A stretch of DNA of 64,000 nucleotides from contig JARKIF010000002.1 in assembly GCA_029378245.1 (NCBI GenBank), forward strand, positions 3,162,001-3,226,000. Direction: 5' to 3'. Positions within the stretch are counted from its first letter, which is position 1; each line of letters begins with the position of its first letter. The notes beneath the pieces were generated by a model that saw only the letters and a program-made list of their open reading frames with translations, was not told where the DNA came from and did no database searches. Of this stretch, positions 10,007 through 19,888 are shown in pieces. Both the position numbers and the translations under genes were made by a program. This stretch comes from Roridomyces roridus (Eukaryota; Basidiomycota; Agaricomycetes; Agaricales; Mycenaceae).

Positions 10007-12233
10007 TTAATGTAACGTCGGGATGCTCGGCGGGATCACGACCTCTCCCACCTGCACCTCCACCTCTGCCGACTTCTCATCTTCCACGGATGAGTCCTTC
10101 CCGCCCGACTCCACCTCCGCCTCCTTCTTCTGGAGCTCGAGCCGGACCTCCCGGTTGTGCAGGAACTGCACGAGGACGACGAATATCGCCGCCAGGATAC
10201 CGAATGCCCATGTCGTCGGGAAACCCTTGCGGAAAGACGGTCCATCCGTCTGCAAGAAGATCGCGTTGGGAATGCCGGCGTTGAAGAAATAGAAGAATCC
10301 GTTCATGGCCGCTATGGTCACTGCTCTGGCTTCGGGGTTACCGCTGCAGATCTCGTTCGCCCATGTCCAGTACACGCATGCTGAGCTAACGGTCAGCAGA
10401 TAGATGGGAAGAAAGAACAGAGGCAACGCACTCATGTACTCCATGGAGATGATGTAGAACGCGGCCATCCGCGCCTTGGTGTTGTCAGGCCAAATGGCGA
10501 GGATACCGTTGCCTGGCCATTGGACGAAGATCAAAGGGCAGAGGATCCACCAGAATCGATTGCGAGTAATGTCGGAGCCGAAGCCGTAGAGGAAGACGGT
10601 GGCCGCGCTCACTGTAGCAGATGGTGCGTCAGAATATGATTAGGGAAGCCACTGGTAGGACATACGCAGATTCGCCGCGGCGGGGAGGATGTTGCGCTGA
10701 CTGACGGAGTACCCCATCGCCTCTGTTAAAGCATTAGAGACCTGGATACTGGATGAGAGGATAAGGAACGCACTGAGGTAGATACCGAAGTAACTGTTCG
10801 CTTGGCAACTGGCTCCGTACCAGATATACGCCACGACAAGGGTCTGCCGATGAACGAAAATCAGCGAAAAAAGGAGGAAGAAAAGAAGACAGAAACGCAC
10901 GTAAAGCCTCCAGCTCTTGAAGATCGGCTTGAACTTCTCCCACGTGAGCACCCCGCTCAGTTCAACCCGCCCAACGTTGGCTGAGCGCTGCAAAGCCATT
11001 TGCCGCTCTTCCTCGGTGATATACCACACCTTGCAGTTGGAAGGATAATCGGGAAGGAGGAAGAGGGCCGTGAACTATACGCACTCTCCGTTAGACCCAA
11101 AAATGACAGTCGAGGAGACATGTATAACGCACAGCGACGGGGAGAGACATGATTCCGCAGATCACGTACAACCATCTGGGGTTGGTGTGAGATTGAATAA
11201 TGAGAGTGAGAAGGACGAAGAGCTTACCTCCAGCCAGCGAGGCCGCTTTTCCCATCGAGGTTGTTGTAGATGGCAGCTTGCATGAAACCACTGCAAGCTT
11301 GCCCAACGAAGCCAGTCAAATGCCAACTGCCAAGATCGTTTAGTACTGATGAAGCGGACAAAGGGCAGAACATACATGGCAATGCGCTTGGCAAGCTCAG
11401 CTTTGCTGTCTGAACAAACAATAAGTGAGGTGAATAATCGAACAAGTAATGCGACGTACACCATGAGCCGAGAAGGAAGATGATCACGGGAGAGAAGGCG
11501 CTCTCGAAGAATCCAACCATGAACCGGAAGAAGTACATTTCCTGATATGATCGTGCGCCGGCCTGAGCGAATCTAGAGGGGTTTTTTGAATAGCTGACTA
11601 GGCTCGATGAAAGAGAGAACCTACGTGAAAATGATCCACCCGATCTCGCACACGAATAGCCACCACGAAGGACGAATCTTCATGGCAATGAGCGCCGAGG
11701 GAAGTTGCTAATGGACTCGTAAGAAAGACAAGTCCAAAGCTGAGCGAAGGCGCTTACCATAATCGCGAAGCCGACGAGGTAGGTGGCTAAGGAAACAAGT
11801 TAAAACGCGCAGAAAACTTGACGGTGGGATATAACCTACTCTGCATGATCGTGTACTGGTTGGCGTTAATGTTGAGGTCCTCCTTCATGCCCGAAACGTC
11901 TGTAAACGAGTGAGGATGAGTGCGAAGAAAGAACGAGGGACCTTACATGCGTTGGAGAGGTTGGCCTTTCGAGATGGGTCGAGTCAGCAACGCTCTATCG
12001 AATGCGAAGAAAAGAAAACACACCTGATCGACATACTTCATGAACCATCCGAGCGAAGCCACGATGAGAATGCCGAAATCGAGCTTGCGCACGAGACGAC
12101 GCTCCTCCGGAGACTTGAGGTGCTGGTCCGAATCCCAGAGGTGGTAGAGCAGCTTCTTGCCGAAGCCAACATTCTGGGGCGGAGGCGGGGGCGCAGCGTG
12201 GTCTGCAGGCGTCTTGTCGGAGCCGAATCCCAT
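10007..12233 (-). CDS. MFS permease, ACS/DAL5-type (anion:cation symporter)
   Basis: About ten exons. Start MGFGSDKTPADH at 12233, stop TAA 10009-10007. Readable pieces in order: FMKYVDQ joined to ANLSNA and YVSGMKEDLNINANQYT, then QLPSALIAMK, MYFFRFMVGFFESAF, RWLYVICGIMSLPVAV, TLVVAYIWYGASCQ, and the last helices NGFFYFFNAGIPNAIF and WAFGILAAIFVVLVQF. The D(x)ANLSNAYVSGMKEDL signature and the acidic cytosolic tail fit the fungal ACS family (allantoate, nicotinate, pantothenate, biotin permeases), 12 TM helices, plasma membrane, organic-anion/H+ symport. The exact substrate cannot be read. It is divergent from the aldolase gene (about 1 kb between starts), which suggests that the permease brings in that enzyme's substrate (inference). 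Confidence 0.87.
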
Positions 12234-13234
12234 CTTGAAGTGACCGAGGGATTCTGTGCCTTGGAAACATGGGTCGACATATAAACAAATGTCTTATCTG
12301 TGGAGGTGAAATCGAGATAAGAGGGACGAATTCTTCAGGATAAAAGGTAACTCGGAAGCGCTGGCTTGGCCAGCTGAAACCTTGCTTGCATCAGAAATAG
12401 CCGCGGATATTCTTTGAATCAAACCTTCCCAATACTGGCAATACAGACTTGCGACAAGTCTCAGCCAAAATTCATGTGGTCCCATACCTACTTGGCTTTA
12501 CAATGGACTGTTCCAAGACTGTTCAGACTCAAGCACAGATTGTCGACCGTTTACATGGACAATTCCGTGATCTTCAGGATGCTTTGCTTTCATGACTCCC
12601 CGACGGCATCTCCAGGCTTCTGACCAAGAGGTGATCACTAGCGGAGACCGTTGATCCGCGATGATGCCGGGTGCCTGACAGTCACCTCCATGGTGGTTTG
12701 ATTCACGAACCACCTTTTGTACGCCTGACTCATGCGATCAATACTTACAATGTACATTGCCGGCGTGCTGCACTGCAGCAGCTAACTTGCAAATTCAGGC
12801 TTGCCGAGTTTTGCCGCTGGCGGCATATGTGCTGATGAGAAATAGTCCACTGCCCTCACCCGTGACCCGGCCGGCAAGGTAAGTACTTAACTGTTGAGCT
12901 GACTGCTCGGGCGCATGAATCCGTGATGCTGCTCGGCTAGCATCGGCCGGCTTGAAGGGTTCCGGTGAGCGGATGTTGATTGATTTGTTACATCAGCTTT
13001 GATTTCCGATTTGATCGCAAGTATTAATTTCGGGCAGGGGAGTAAACCTTGGCAAGCAAGGTAATAGCTCCGTAGCTCGCGTGCGATGGTACGGTGAGGG
13101 TAATTTGATCGAGGAGGAGCAGGAGTAGAATTTTTCCAGATTATTCCGCCGGGAAGATCAGGCACTAGTACATCCATTGTGAAATTTGGAGGGACGCAAC
13201 TCTTAAGTGTTACTCTACTCCTGCAACGTCGACC
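12234..13234. promoter_or_regulatory. divergent intergenic region, permease/aldolase
   Basis: One kb between two divergently transcribed starts. No open frame here has a recognisable domain. It presumably holds both promoters. No clear TATA box was found within 100 bp of either start; AGTTAC/TACTTAACTG-like AT-rich spots occur at 12770-12890. Confidence 0.4.
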
Positions 13235-14311
13235 ATGGCCCCAATCAACGCAGCAACTGAAGCCGATTTCGACGCGGTGCTCGCGGTGGCGCGTCCCAAC
13301 CTCGTCAAGCAGCAAATGGAAGCCGGGCAGATTGCCCACTCGCTGGGCTTGCGCATCGTCTTGTCGACGGAGATCGCTCCCATGGCGCAACGGGCCGGCT
13401 ACCACGCATTGCTCATGAACCTCGAGCATTCCGCGACGGGACTTGAGACAGCGAGTGCTGTTAGCACGGCGTGCCTAAATGTCGGCATAACGCCAATGGT
13501 CGTCGTCCCAACCAACTCGCAAGAATGGATTTCGCGCTCCCTTGATGCAGGCGCACAAGCCGTCATCGTCAGTGAATCGCGCTACTGCATTCGACACACA
13601 CACACCTGAATCTAACTGCAGGTTCCCCACGTCGACACTGTCGCTGGTGCCATATCCGCCGTGAACGCCGCCAAATATCCGCCTGTCGGAAAACGCAGCA
13701 TCACCATGTTCAACGCCATAACCCAGTACACGACTGGCCTGCACTACGACGCGATGGCCAAGGTATCCAACGACACAACCCTCATCATGCCGATGATTGA
13801 GACGCGCGAAGGCTTGGACAACGTCAAGTGAGTTGTTTCTTGATTCACATGCCCATCCTCGAACCCATTTTTACAGGGAGATCGCTGCCGTGAACGGGAT
13901 TGACGTCCTCCTCGTTGGATGTGGGGACCTTTGCGTCGAGTAAGTAACTTCGCTAAATACGCAGAAGAATCTTACCACCACCGTTATAGCCTTGGCATCC
14001 CCAACGACCACGATTCGCCCATATTCCACGACGCGATCGCCCAAGTCGCAGCCGCTGCGGACGCTGCATCGACACCCAACCGCAAGGTCTTCGTTGGTCT
14101 CGGCGGCATGGAGGCCCGTCCAGAGCTGATGGAGAAGTTGGTCAAGCAGTATTCGTGCATTCGGTCGGTTGCTTTCAAGTTTAATTCCGTCTGCTGATCA
14201 CGTGTCCATCTTAGCTACTTGATGGCTGGTCGCGATATCGTCCATTTGTTCAACGGGATGAAGGCCCAGGCTCAGAAGATGGCGGAGATGAATGAGAGAG
14301 TGCAGTCGTGA
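13235..14311 (+). CDS. HpcH/HpaI-type aldolase with altered active site
   Basis: Starts MAPINAATEADFD at 13235; introns near 13568-13621, 13829-13876, 13940-13988 and 14164-14214; stop 14309-14311; about 270 residues. The whole (beta/alpha)8 family pattern is visible: LLMNLEHS (acid/base His), GITPMVVVPTNS, DAGAQAVIVPHVDT, KYPPVGKRS, MPMIETREGLDN (metal Glu), VLLVGCGDLC (metal Asp). HpcH/HpaI enzymes cleave 2-keto-3-deoxy or 4-hydroxy-2-oxo acids to pyruvate plus an aldehyde using a divalent metal. The catalytic arginine of this family (LVRVP or VVRP) is Val here (GTC at 13502-13504). It is convergent with the isocitrate-lyase-like gene (about 200 bp apart). It could be a modified lyase, a pyruvate-binding relative or an inactive paralog. 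Confidence 0.85.
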
Positions 14312-14508
14312 TTTTTTCGGTTAAGTAGAGTTGCAGTGAATTGGAGTTGGATTTGGAGAAGAGCAGAGTGGCAGAGAGCAGAGTAGAGCCATGCACCAGC
14401 CTAGATTACTATCCAATCTTTATCTGATTCATGATACCAAACAAATTAGTTCGACCGTCCGTCTAGAGAAAAGCAATCGATTGGAATGCACAGCTTAGGT
14501 AGGTAAAT

Positions 14509-16480
14509 CTACTCCTTCTTCAAAGTAACAGCGGCAACCATGGCATCGCTCAAGTCACCGCCCTGCCACGCCTTCTCCAACACGCTAACGGCGGCCGCCT
14601 TGCCCGGCTTATTCACATCCTTCACAAGCCCAAGAATCCCATCGTCACGGACAGCACGCGCGCCACGCTCGACACCGACAGCCAACGCAGACATGCCCGC
14701 GAGCGGGAGGAACTGCCAGACGTAGCCCATCCCCGCAAGCTTGCTAGTGAAGCCCTTGATCTCTTCGTCTGCGAGAGCGAACAGGTCAGATAGATGCGCT
14801 ATCGACGATTAATGGGAGACTTGCCAGTGCCCTTGACGTCCGCGGCAAGGTTGTACCCGAGCCACTTGTCCTCCCCACATTGGCGCTTCACCTCCTTGGC
14901 GTACTTCTCGAGATCCTCCACGACGGTCGCGGGCGTCCTGTATCGCAGACGGTTAGTTAGCAACAGCTAATGAGTAGACACTGTTTGGCTCACCGAGTCC
15001 ACAACACATCAGCGTACCGGGCACACGCGACACTACGCATGATGGCAGCATCAATGTTCCCGCGGTAGCGGTACCAGCCTTCACGGCTCCTGGCCGCCTC
15101 GCAGTCCCAGAAGAACGCAATGCCAAGCTCACGAGCGGTGCGGGCGGCCTGGGCGACAGTCTGCTCTGCCGACTTGGTGGTGAAAGTCGCGAACAGGGCG
15201 TCGTCGGGGCAGGCGGCCCGGACGGCCTCGTCGAGAGTGCTGAGCGAGGCAGCGGCAACCCATTCGTCTTCTGCGTCGCCGGGCGTGGAGGTCGCGGATG
15301 CAATGCTCGCCACGAGGGAGTCGGAGAGGGTCGAGTTGGTGGAACCGAGGATAAAAGGCCGGTCGCGGGCGTCGATGGTGGAGGTGAGATAGCCAGCGGT
15401 CTCGGCGTCGGTCCTCTGGATGATGAGGCACTCGGAACCTAGGCAAGGTATGTCAAGATGTGTTGGAGAACGAATAAGGACGAGCGCTTACCCATCACAT
15501 CGAATTGGAATTTGAGGGCCAACAGACGGCTCACGAGCTCGCTGACGGGAACGAGAACTCGTCCGGCGGTCTTGGCGCCAGTCTTCTTGGTACCTGACCG
15601 GTCAATTAGCTTGGGTAGAAATACACATGTGAGACGCATACCAGGGACTTGATCGTCAAGATGAATGGCTGCTGCACCAGCCTCGACGAACAACTTGGCG
15701 AGCTTCATGTTCTACAGCAAAGCATATCAGTGTCGGGACAACCGAATGCATGTGAAACGCACAGCGGTGGCATTACCATGCCCGGTATCAGCGTCCGCGA
15801 TGAGAGGGACCATGTAGTCCACGTATGTAGCACGCGGATCACCCTTGTACTTTAGGAATGTATTCAGTCGCGCGTGCTGAACTTGCGAACGGTACAGTTG
15901 GTTGACTTTCTTGGGGACTACAAGGACGGTCAGCTTCATGGCGCGCTCTGGCTTGGATAGATTAACCTGTGTCATAACTAGAGTCGCATTAGCTGGGCAA
16001 GGGTGGTAGAGCAGAGGAGACACACGTATAGTCCGCCATATCCGAGTTGAATTCATCCGTAGGATTGTCAGTGAGGGAGCACACGGCACCTAAAGCCGAT
16101 GAGCACCATGATGAACAAAAAGGAGGCAGAACTGACCAGACACATAGACGGTGTCGTACCCCAGATCCGCCATGATATGGCTGGTGATGACATCCAAAGC
16201 GCCTATGGTCACCGATGCGGTCTTGTTTTGATGATGCTTCTCAAAGACTTTGCGCAGCTTGCGGCCTTGAACGGAAGACGCGAGGTGAGAGGGAAGTGGA
16301 TCCCTGAGTGACGCGACGAGCTCTGGGCGGCCCGAGTGAGTGATGGTGCCAATAAATAGACAAAGGGTGGGAACCTGCAGAGTACGGCCGGTGAAAGAAC
16401 GACTGCTCCGGGGTGTCCCACCACGCTTGGATCGCTTGAGGCGAGCTCCATTCTTCAACGAAGGCTTGCTGGGCTTGCAT
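14509..16480 (-). CDS. isocitrate lyase-like protein lacking the KKCGH motif
   Basis: Start [15 protein letters not shown] at 16480, about ten exons, stop 14511-14509. Order: [73 protein letters not shown] (metal site), [69 protein letters not shown]. This is the isocitrate/methylisocitrate lyase scaffold. The signature KKCGH, whose Cys is the catalytic acid/base, is KKTGA (15574-15588); the usual GWQCSS is GAVCSL; and the SPSFNW loop is replaced by a short unrelated stretch. The Mg site is kept. It is therefore probably not a normal isocitrate lyase. One intron (14769-14824) must use a GC donor to keep the frame. It shares a 264-bp divergent promoter region with the next MFS gene. Confidence 0.85.
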
Positions 16481-16743
16481 ATTGTTGAGGAGAAAGAGGG
16501 TGTTGAGACTTGTTCGGCTTTCCTTCGGATATGCTGGTTTGGAATTTCATACTTGCGATAGGATGAACCGCTCTTGCGCGTCGATTGCATCATCGGATTT
16601 GCGCAGATAGTTGTGCCCTTGGGATAGGAAAAACCGCTCTTGCGCTTCGGAGACGCTGTACCGCGCAGGTTAATCCTTCCTTCCTTCCTCCAGGGGAAGG
16701 GGTTTGAAACGAAATTGCACCAGTTCTTTCCATCCTTCGCGTT

Positions 16744-18889
16744 ATGGCAACAGAGAGTACGCCTCTACTAGTGCCCAAGCCCAAGGCCCCAGGAGAAGTC
16801 TCTGGCCTGGATTTTGCGCTCTTGTTGACCGGTGTCTGGAGGTCCGTGGTGGTCAGAACCAAAAAAAGCGTCGTTGATGCTGATCTCTGCACTCCAGTCT
16901 TACCTTCATCTCGAGTCTCGATGGAACCATATGCGCCACACTCATTTCGACCATCGGCTCCTCGTTGGAGTCTATGCAACTTAGTTCTTGGATTGGGACA
17001 GCTTACTTGCTTGCTCTCTGCGCGTTTACACCGTTGTACGGTCGTCTAGCGAACATCATCGGTCGCAGACCCAGTATTCTCTTTGCTGGCACTCTCTTCG
17101 CCGTGGGCACTATTCTATGTGGTTTCGCACAAAATATGTGCGTATCTCGTCGTTGTCTGAGGAGAGAGAGAGAGGAAGAAACTGATAAATGGATCCAGGA
17201 CGCAGCTTATACTCTTCAGAGCTGTTGCTGGTATGGGCGGCGGTGGAATGACCGTGGTAGGCTCCGTTCTGGTGTCGGACAACGTGCCTCTCAAAAGTCG
17301 CGGATTGTACCAAGGATGTATGTTCGTTGTGCTTATTTTGTGGCCCACCCTCACTCTACTTCAGTCGCAAATCTCGTCTTCGGTCTCGGTGGTGCTATTG
17401 GTGCGCCCTTGGGTGGATGGCTCGGAGACTCCATCGGGTGGCGCGCGGCGTTCTTCTGCCAGTCTCCTCTGGTCGTCTTCGGCCTCTTCCTCCTCTACCT
17501 CAAAGCACAAGAGCCGGCCGTAGTCCTCGCAGCCGCGGGCACCAGCGTGTCCGCCAAACTGAAGAGAATCGACTACGCGGGATCGGCCACGCTTGTGCTG
17601 GCGCTGGTGACTTTCCTCCTGGGTATGAACTTCAAGTCGACTGGTGGATACGAGTGGAGTGACCCTCAAGTCTGGGGCCTTCTGGTGACCGGGTGCGTTA
17701 TTGTATCTTGCTCTCTACACCAATCTCATCCTTCTCAGCGTCGCCATCGCTTCCCTGTTCGTGCTGATTGAGCTCAAATTCGCCTCGGAGCCCGTCATGC
17801 CCATCACCATGCTGAAGCGCGTAAGTGTGTTTCGTGCGCTCCTCGAACCTTGTTGACGACGATATCCAGAGAACCCCCGGATTCGTGGCCCTCGTAAGTT
17901 GTCGCGGAAGCTGTGTTTCTTCAGTTCTGACATCCTTGCAGCACAATTTCTTGCTCTCCGTGCTTTCGTTCAGCACCGTCTACAATACTCCTCTTTACTT
18001 CGTACGTTCATGCTTCATTTTCAAATTATGATCTCTTACGCACCCGCAGACGGCTGCCCGTCTCCGCACCTCTACCAACGCTGGAGCTCATCTCATCCCC
18101 AACTCCATCGCCGTCGCCGTCGGTTCTCTCTTCGCGGGTTGGTACATGCGCAAGACGGGCCACTACTGGAAGCTCCAATCGCTCGTCGGTCTCGGCATCA
18201 TCGCCGCCAACATCATCTTGTCTTCCTGGAACGACGAGACTCCGGAATGGGTGCTCTACACCACACTCGTGCCCTCGGTTAGTTGCTGCCCCTCAGCTCT
18301 TCCCGCTGCTAACCTTTATCCAGGCCTTTGGCTTCTCCACGACCCTGACCACCACCCTCGTCGCCCTCATCGCGAGCGTGCCCCGCGACGACATTCCGCT
18401 TGCCACCGGGAGTACGTCACCCTTACGTTTCTCCGCCAACCAACTCTGACCTTCGTCAAGTATCCTACCTGTTCCGCACCACGGGCCAAGTCCTTGGCGT
18501 CTCCCTCTCCGCCGCCCTCACACAAACGCTCCTCGCGCGCAACCTCCGTGCACGCTTCACAGGGCCTGGCGCCAGCGAGCTCATCTCCCAGATCCTCCAC
18601 TCGACCGCGTACATCCACAAATTGCCGCCCGACCAACAGGAACTCGCGACGACGAGTTGGGCACTTGCACTCCGGGTGGTGTATCGGTGCCAGATTGTGG
18701 GTTTTTCTCAGCTGGCTTTCAGCTTCGCGTTTACTTATCGTGCATAATTAGGTGCTGGCAGTCTGCCTGTTCCTCTCTTCGCTGCCTATCGAGGAGTACT
18801 CGCTTCCGGATACGATTGCTGCCGCTCCTGTGAAGAATACGACGACGCCCGTGGGCGATGAGGAGGCCGCGCCGGCGAGAGACGAGTAA
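16744..18889 (+). CDS. MFS transporter, DHA2-type (14-TM drug:H+ antiporter)
   Basis: Start MATESTPLLVPKPK at 16744 (TPLL is common at vacuolar/plasma-membrane transporter N-termini). After intron 1 the DHA2 hallmark SSLDGTICATLISTI appears, then SWIGTAYLLALCAFTPLYGRL, ANIIGRRPSIL (loop 2/3 motif), AGMGGGGMTVV, GLGGAIGAPLGGWLGD (antiporter motif C), GWRAAFFCQSPLV, LPNSIAVAVGSLFAGWY-type later helices, and the acidic tail DEEAAPARDE. About eight introns; stop 18887-18889. Families with this pattern export small organics or move basic amino acids into the vacuole. Position next to the isocitrate-lyase-like gene suggests the same substrate set as the permease at 10 kb (inference). Confidence 0.87.
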
Positions 18890-19054
18890 TCTAGTGCTTA
18901 GTACTATACCACGGTCGTTTACTCTAGATCCTACTTAGACTTTGCTTATTTGATACATTATCGTTTTTTGCGAAAATGAAGGGCCATACGAGGACGCAGG
19001 CACACAGGCCCAAGAGCGAGAGCGCTAGTAGGGAAGCGCATCGGCTCCATTCTG

Positions 19055-19692
19055 AAGACGCGGTCAAAAAGTGTCACGAGGCCACGTGATCGCGTCACCA
19101 AAGTTAACGTTGCTCATCGCTGCACCTCTCCTCGGTATCCAGATTCCAGCCCCGACCGACTCTTTTCACCTGTGGTGTACCGCGGGGGACAGTGATCTAT
19201 CTCTGCCCTTAAGAGAGCGAGTCACACGCTGCAGCGTACGTGCGGCACTCAGTTAGGCTTGCTCGACATGTTTTCATGGCTCCTTGGCTGAGTTGGATGA
19301 TTCTTCCGACTCGGCCCCCTCCTCATTACGGGAGGTTATGGGTTCGAATCCCTAAGGAGCGCGGTTCCTCAAAAATGAAGATTTCAAGAAAGAAGAACTC
19401 AAGGACAAGAAAGAAGAGTTGAAGACAAAAGACCTCAAGAACGAAGACACTTCAAAATGCTTCAAGAAAGAACAAGCAAGTCGTTTATTTTGCCACTTTT
19501 TCGTTCCGTCGAATACTAACTGGCGGCCAGTAGACCACAGAACAATCGCATTCCTCCCCAATTTTCTGCGTCTCTCACTTGATCTGGATTCTCTACCCCG
19601 CACTCTGAGGTTTGTCTCTAATCACCATCTTCTCTTGGGTTTCCCGCCCACCCCGTTCGTCTGCACTCGCTCCTCGCTGTCTCCCCATGCGT
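19055..19692 (+). repeat. tRNA-derived SINE-like repeat, copy 1
   Basis: A block of about 640 bp, repeated inverted at 52640-53520. It opens with TCAAAAAGTGTCACGAGG. At 19279-19360 lies a decayed class II tRNA shape: 5' GGCTCCT against 3' AGGAGC, an A box (TGGCTGAGTTGG) and a B box (GGTTCGAATCC). The T stem has two mismatches, so it is not a working tRNA. A purine-rich tail of AAGAA/TCAAGAA steps follows (19365-19475), then a block ending CTCCCCATGCG that both copies share. Pol III boxes plus an unrelated body fit a SINE or other tRNA-headed non-autonomous element. No target-site duplication could be defined. It abuts the 3' flank of family X copy 2. Confidence 0.7.
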
Positions 19693-19888
19693 AGCCATAT
19701 CATTACGGTCAAGTATTTCATATTGTTTTGACAGCTACAGATTTCAGATACAGTACAGACCATTTCGGATACAGCCTTACAGAAGGAAGCGGAGACCTAC
19801 ATGACAATAGCAAGACAGCGTCATTGAAAATGTGTAAACGACTCCAATACTACTCGTCCAGCAACTCAAACCATTCTGTGGATGATAC

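Noticed and set aside
12887..13429. 180-codon frame on the minus strand before and over the aldolase start
   Set aside because: Covers the first exon of a clear HpcH/HpaI gene in antisense. No motif.
19279..19360. A functional tRNA gene (Ser/Leu-like)
   Set aside because: A and B boxes are good, but the T stem has two mismatches, the first acceptor pair fails and no convincing anticodon arm forms. The whole block is repeated with unrelated flanks, so a tRNA-derived repeat fits better.
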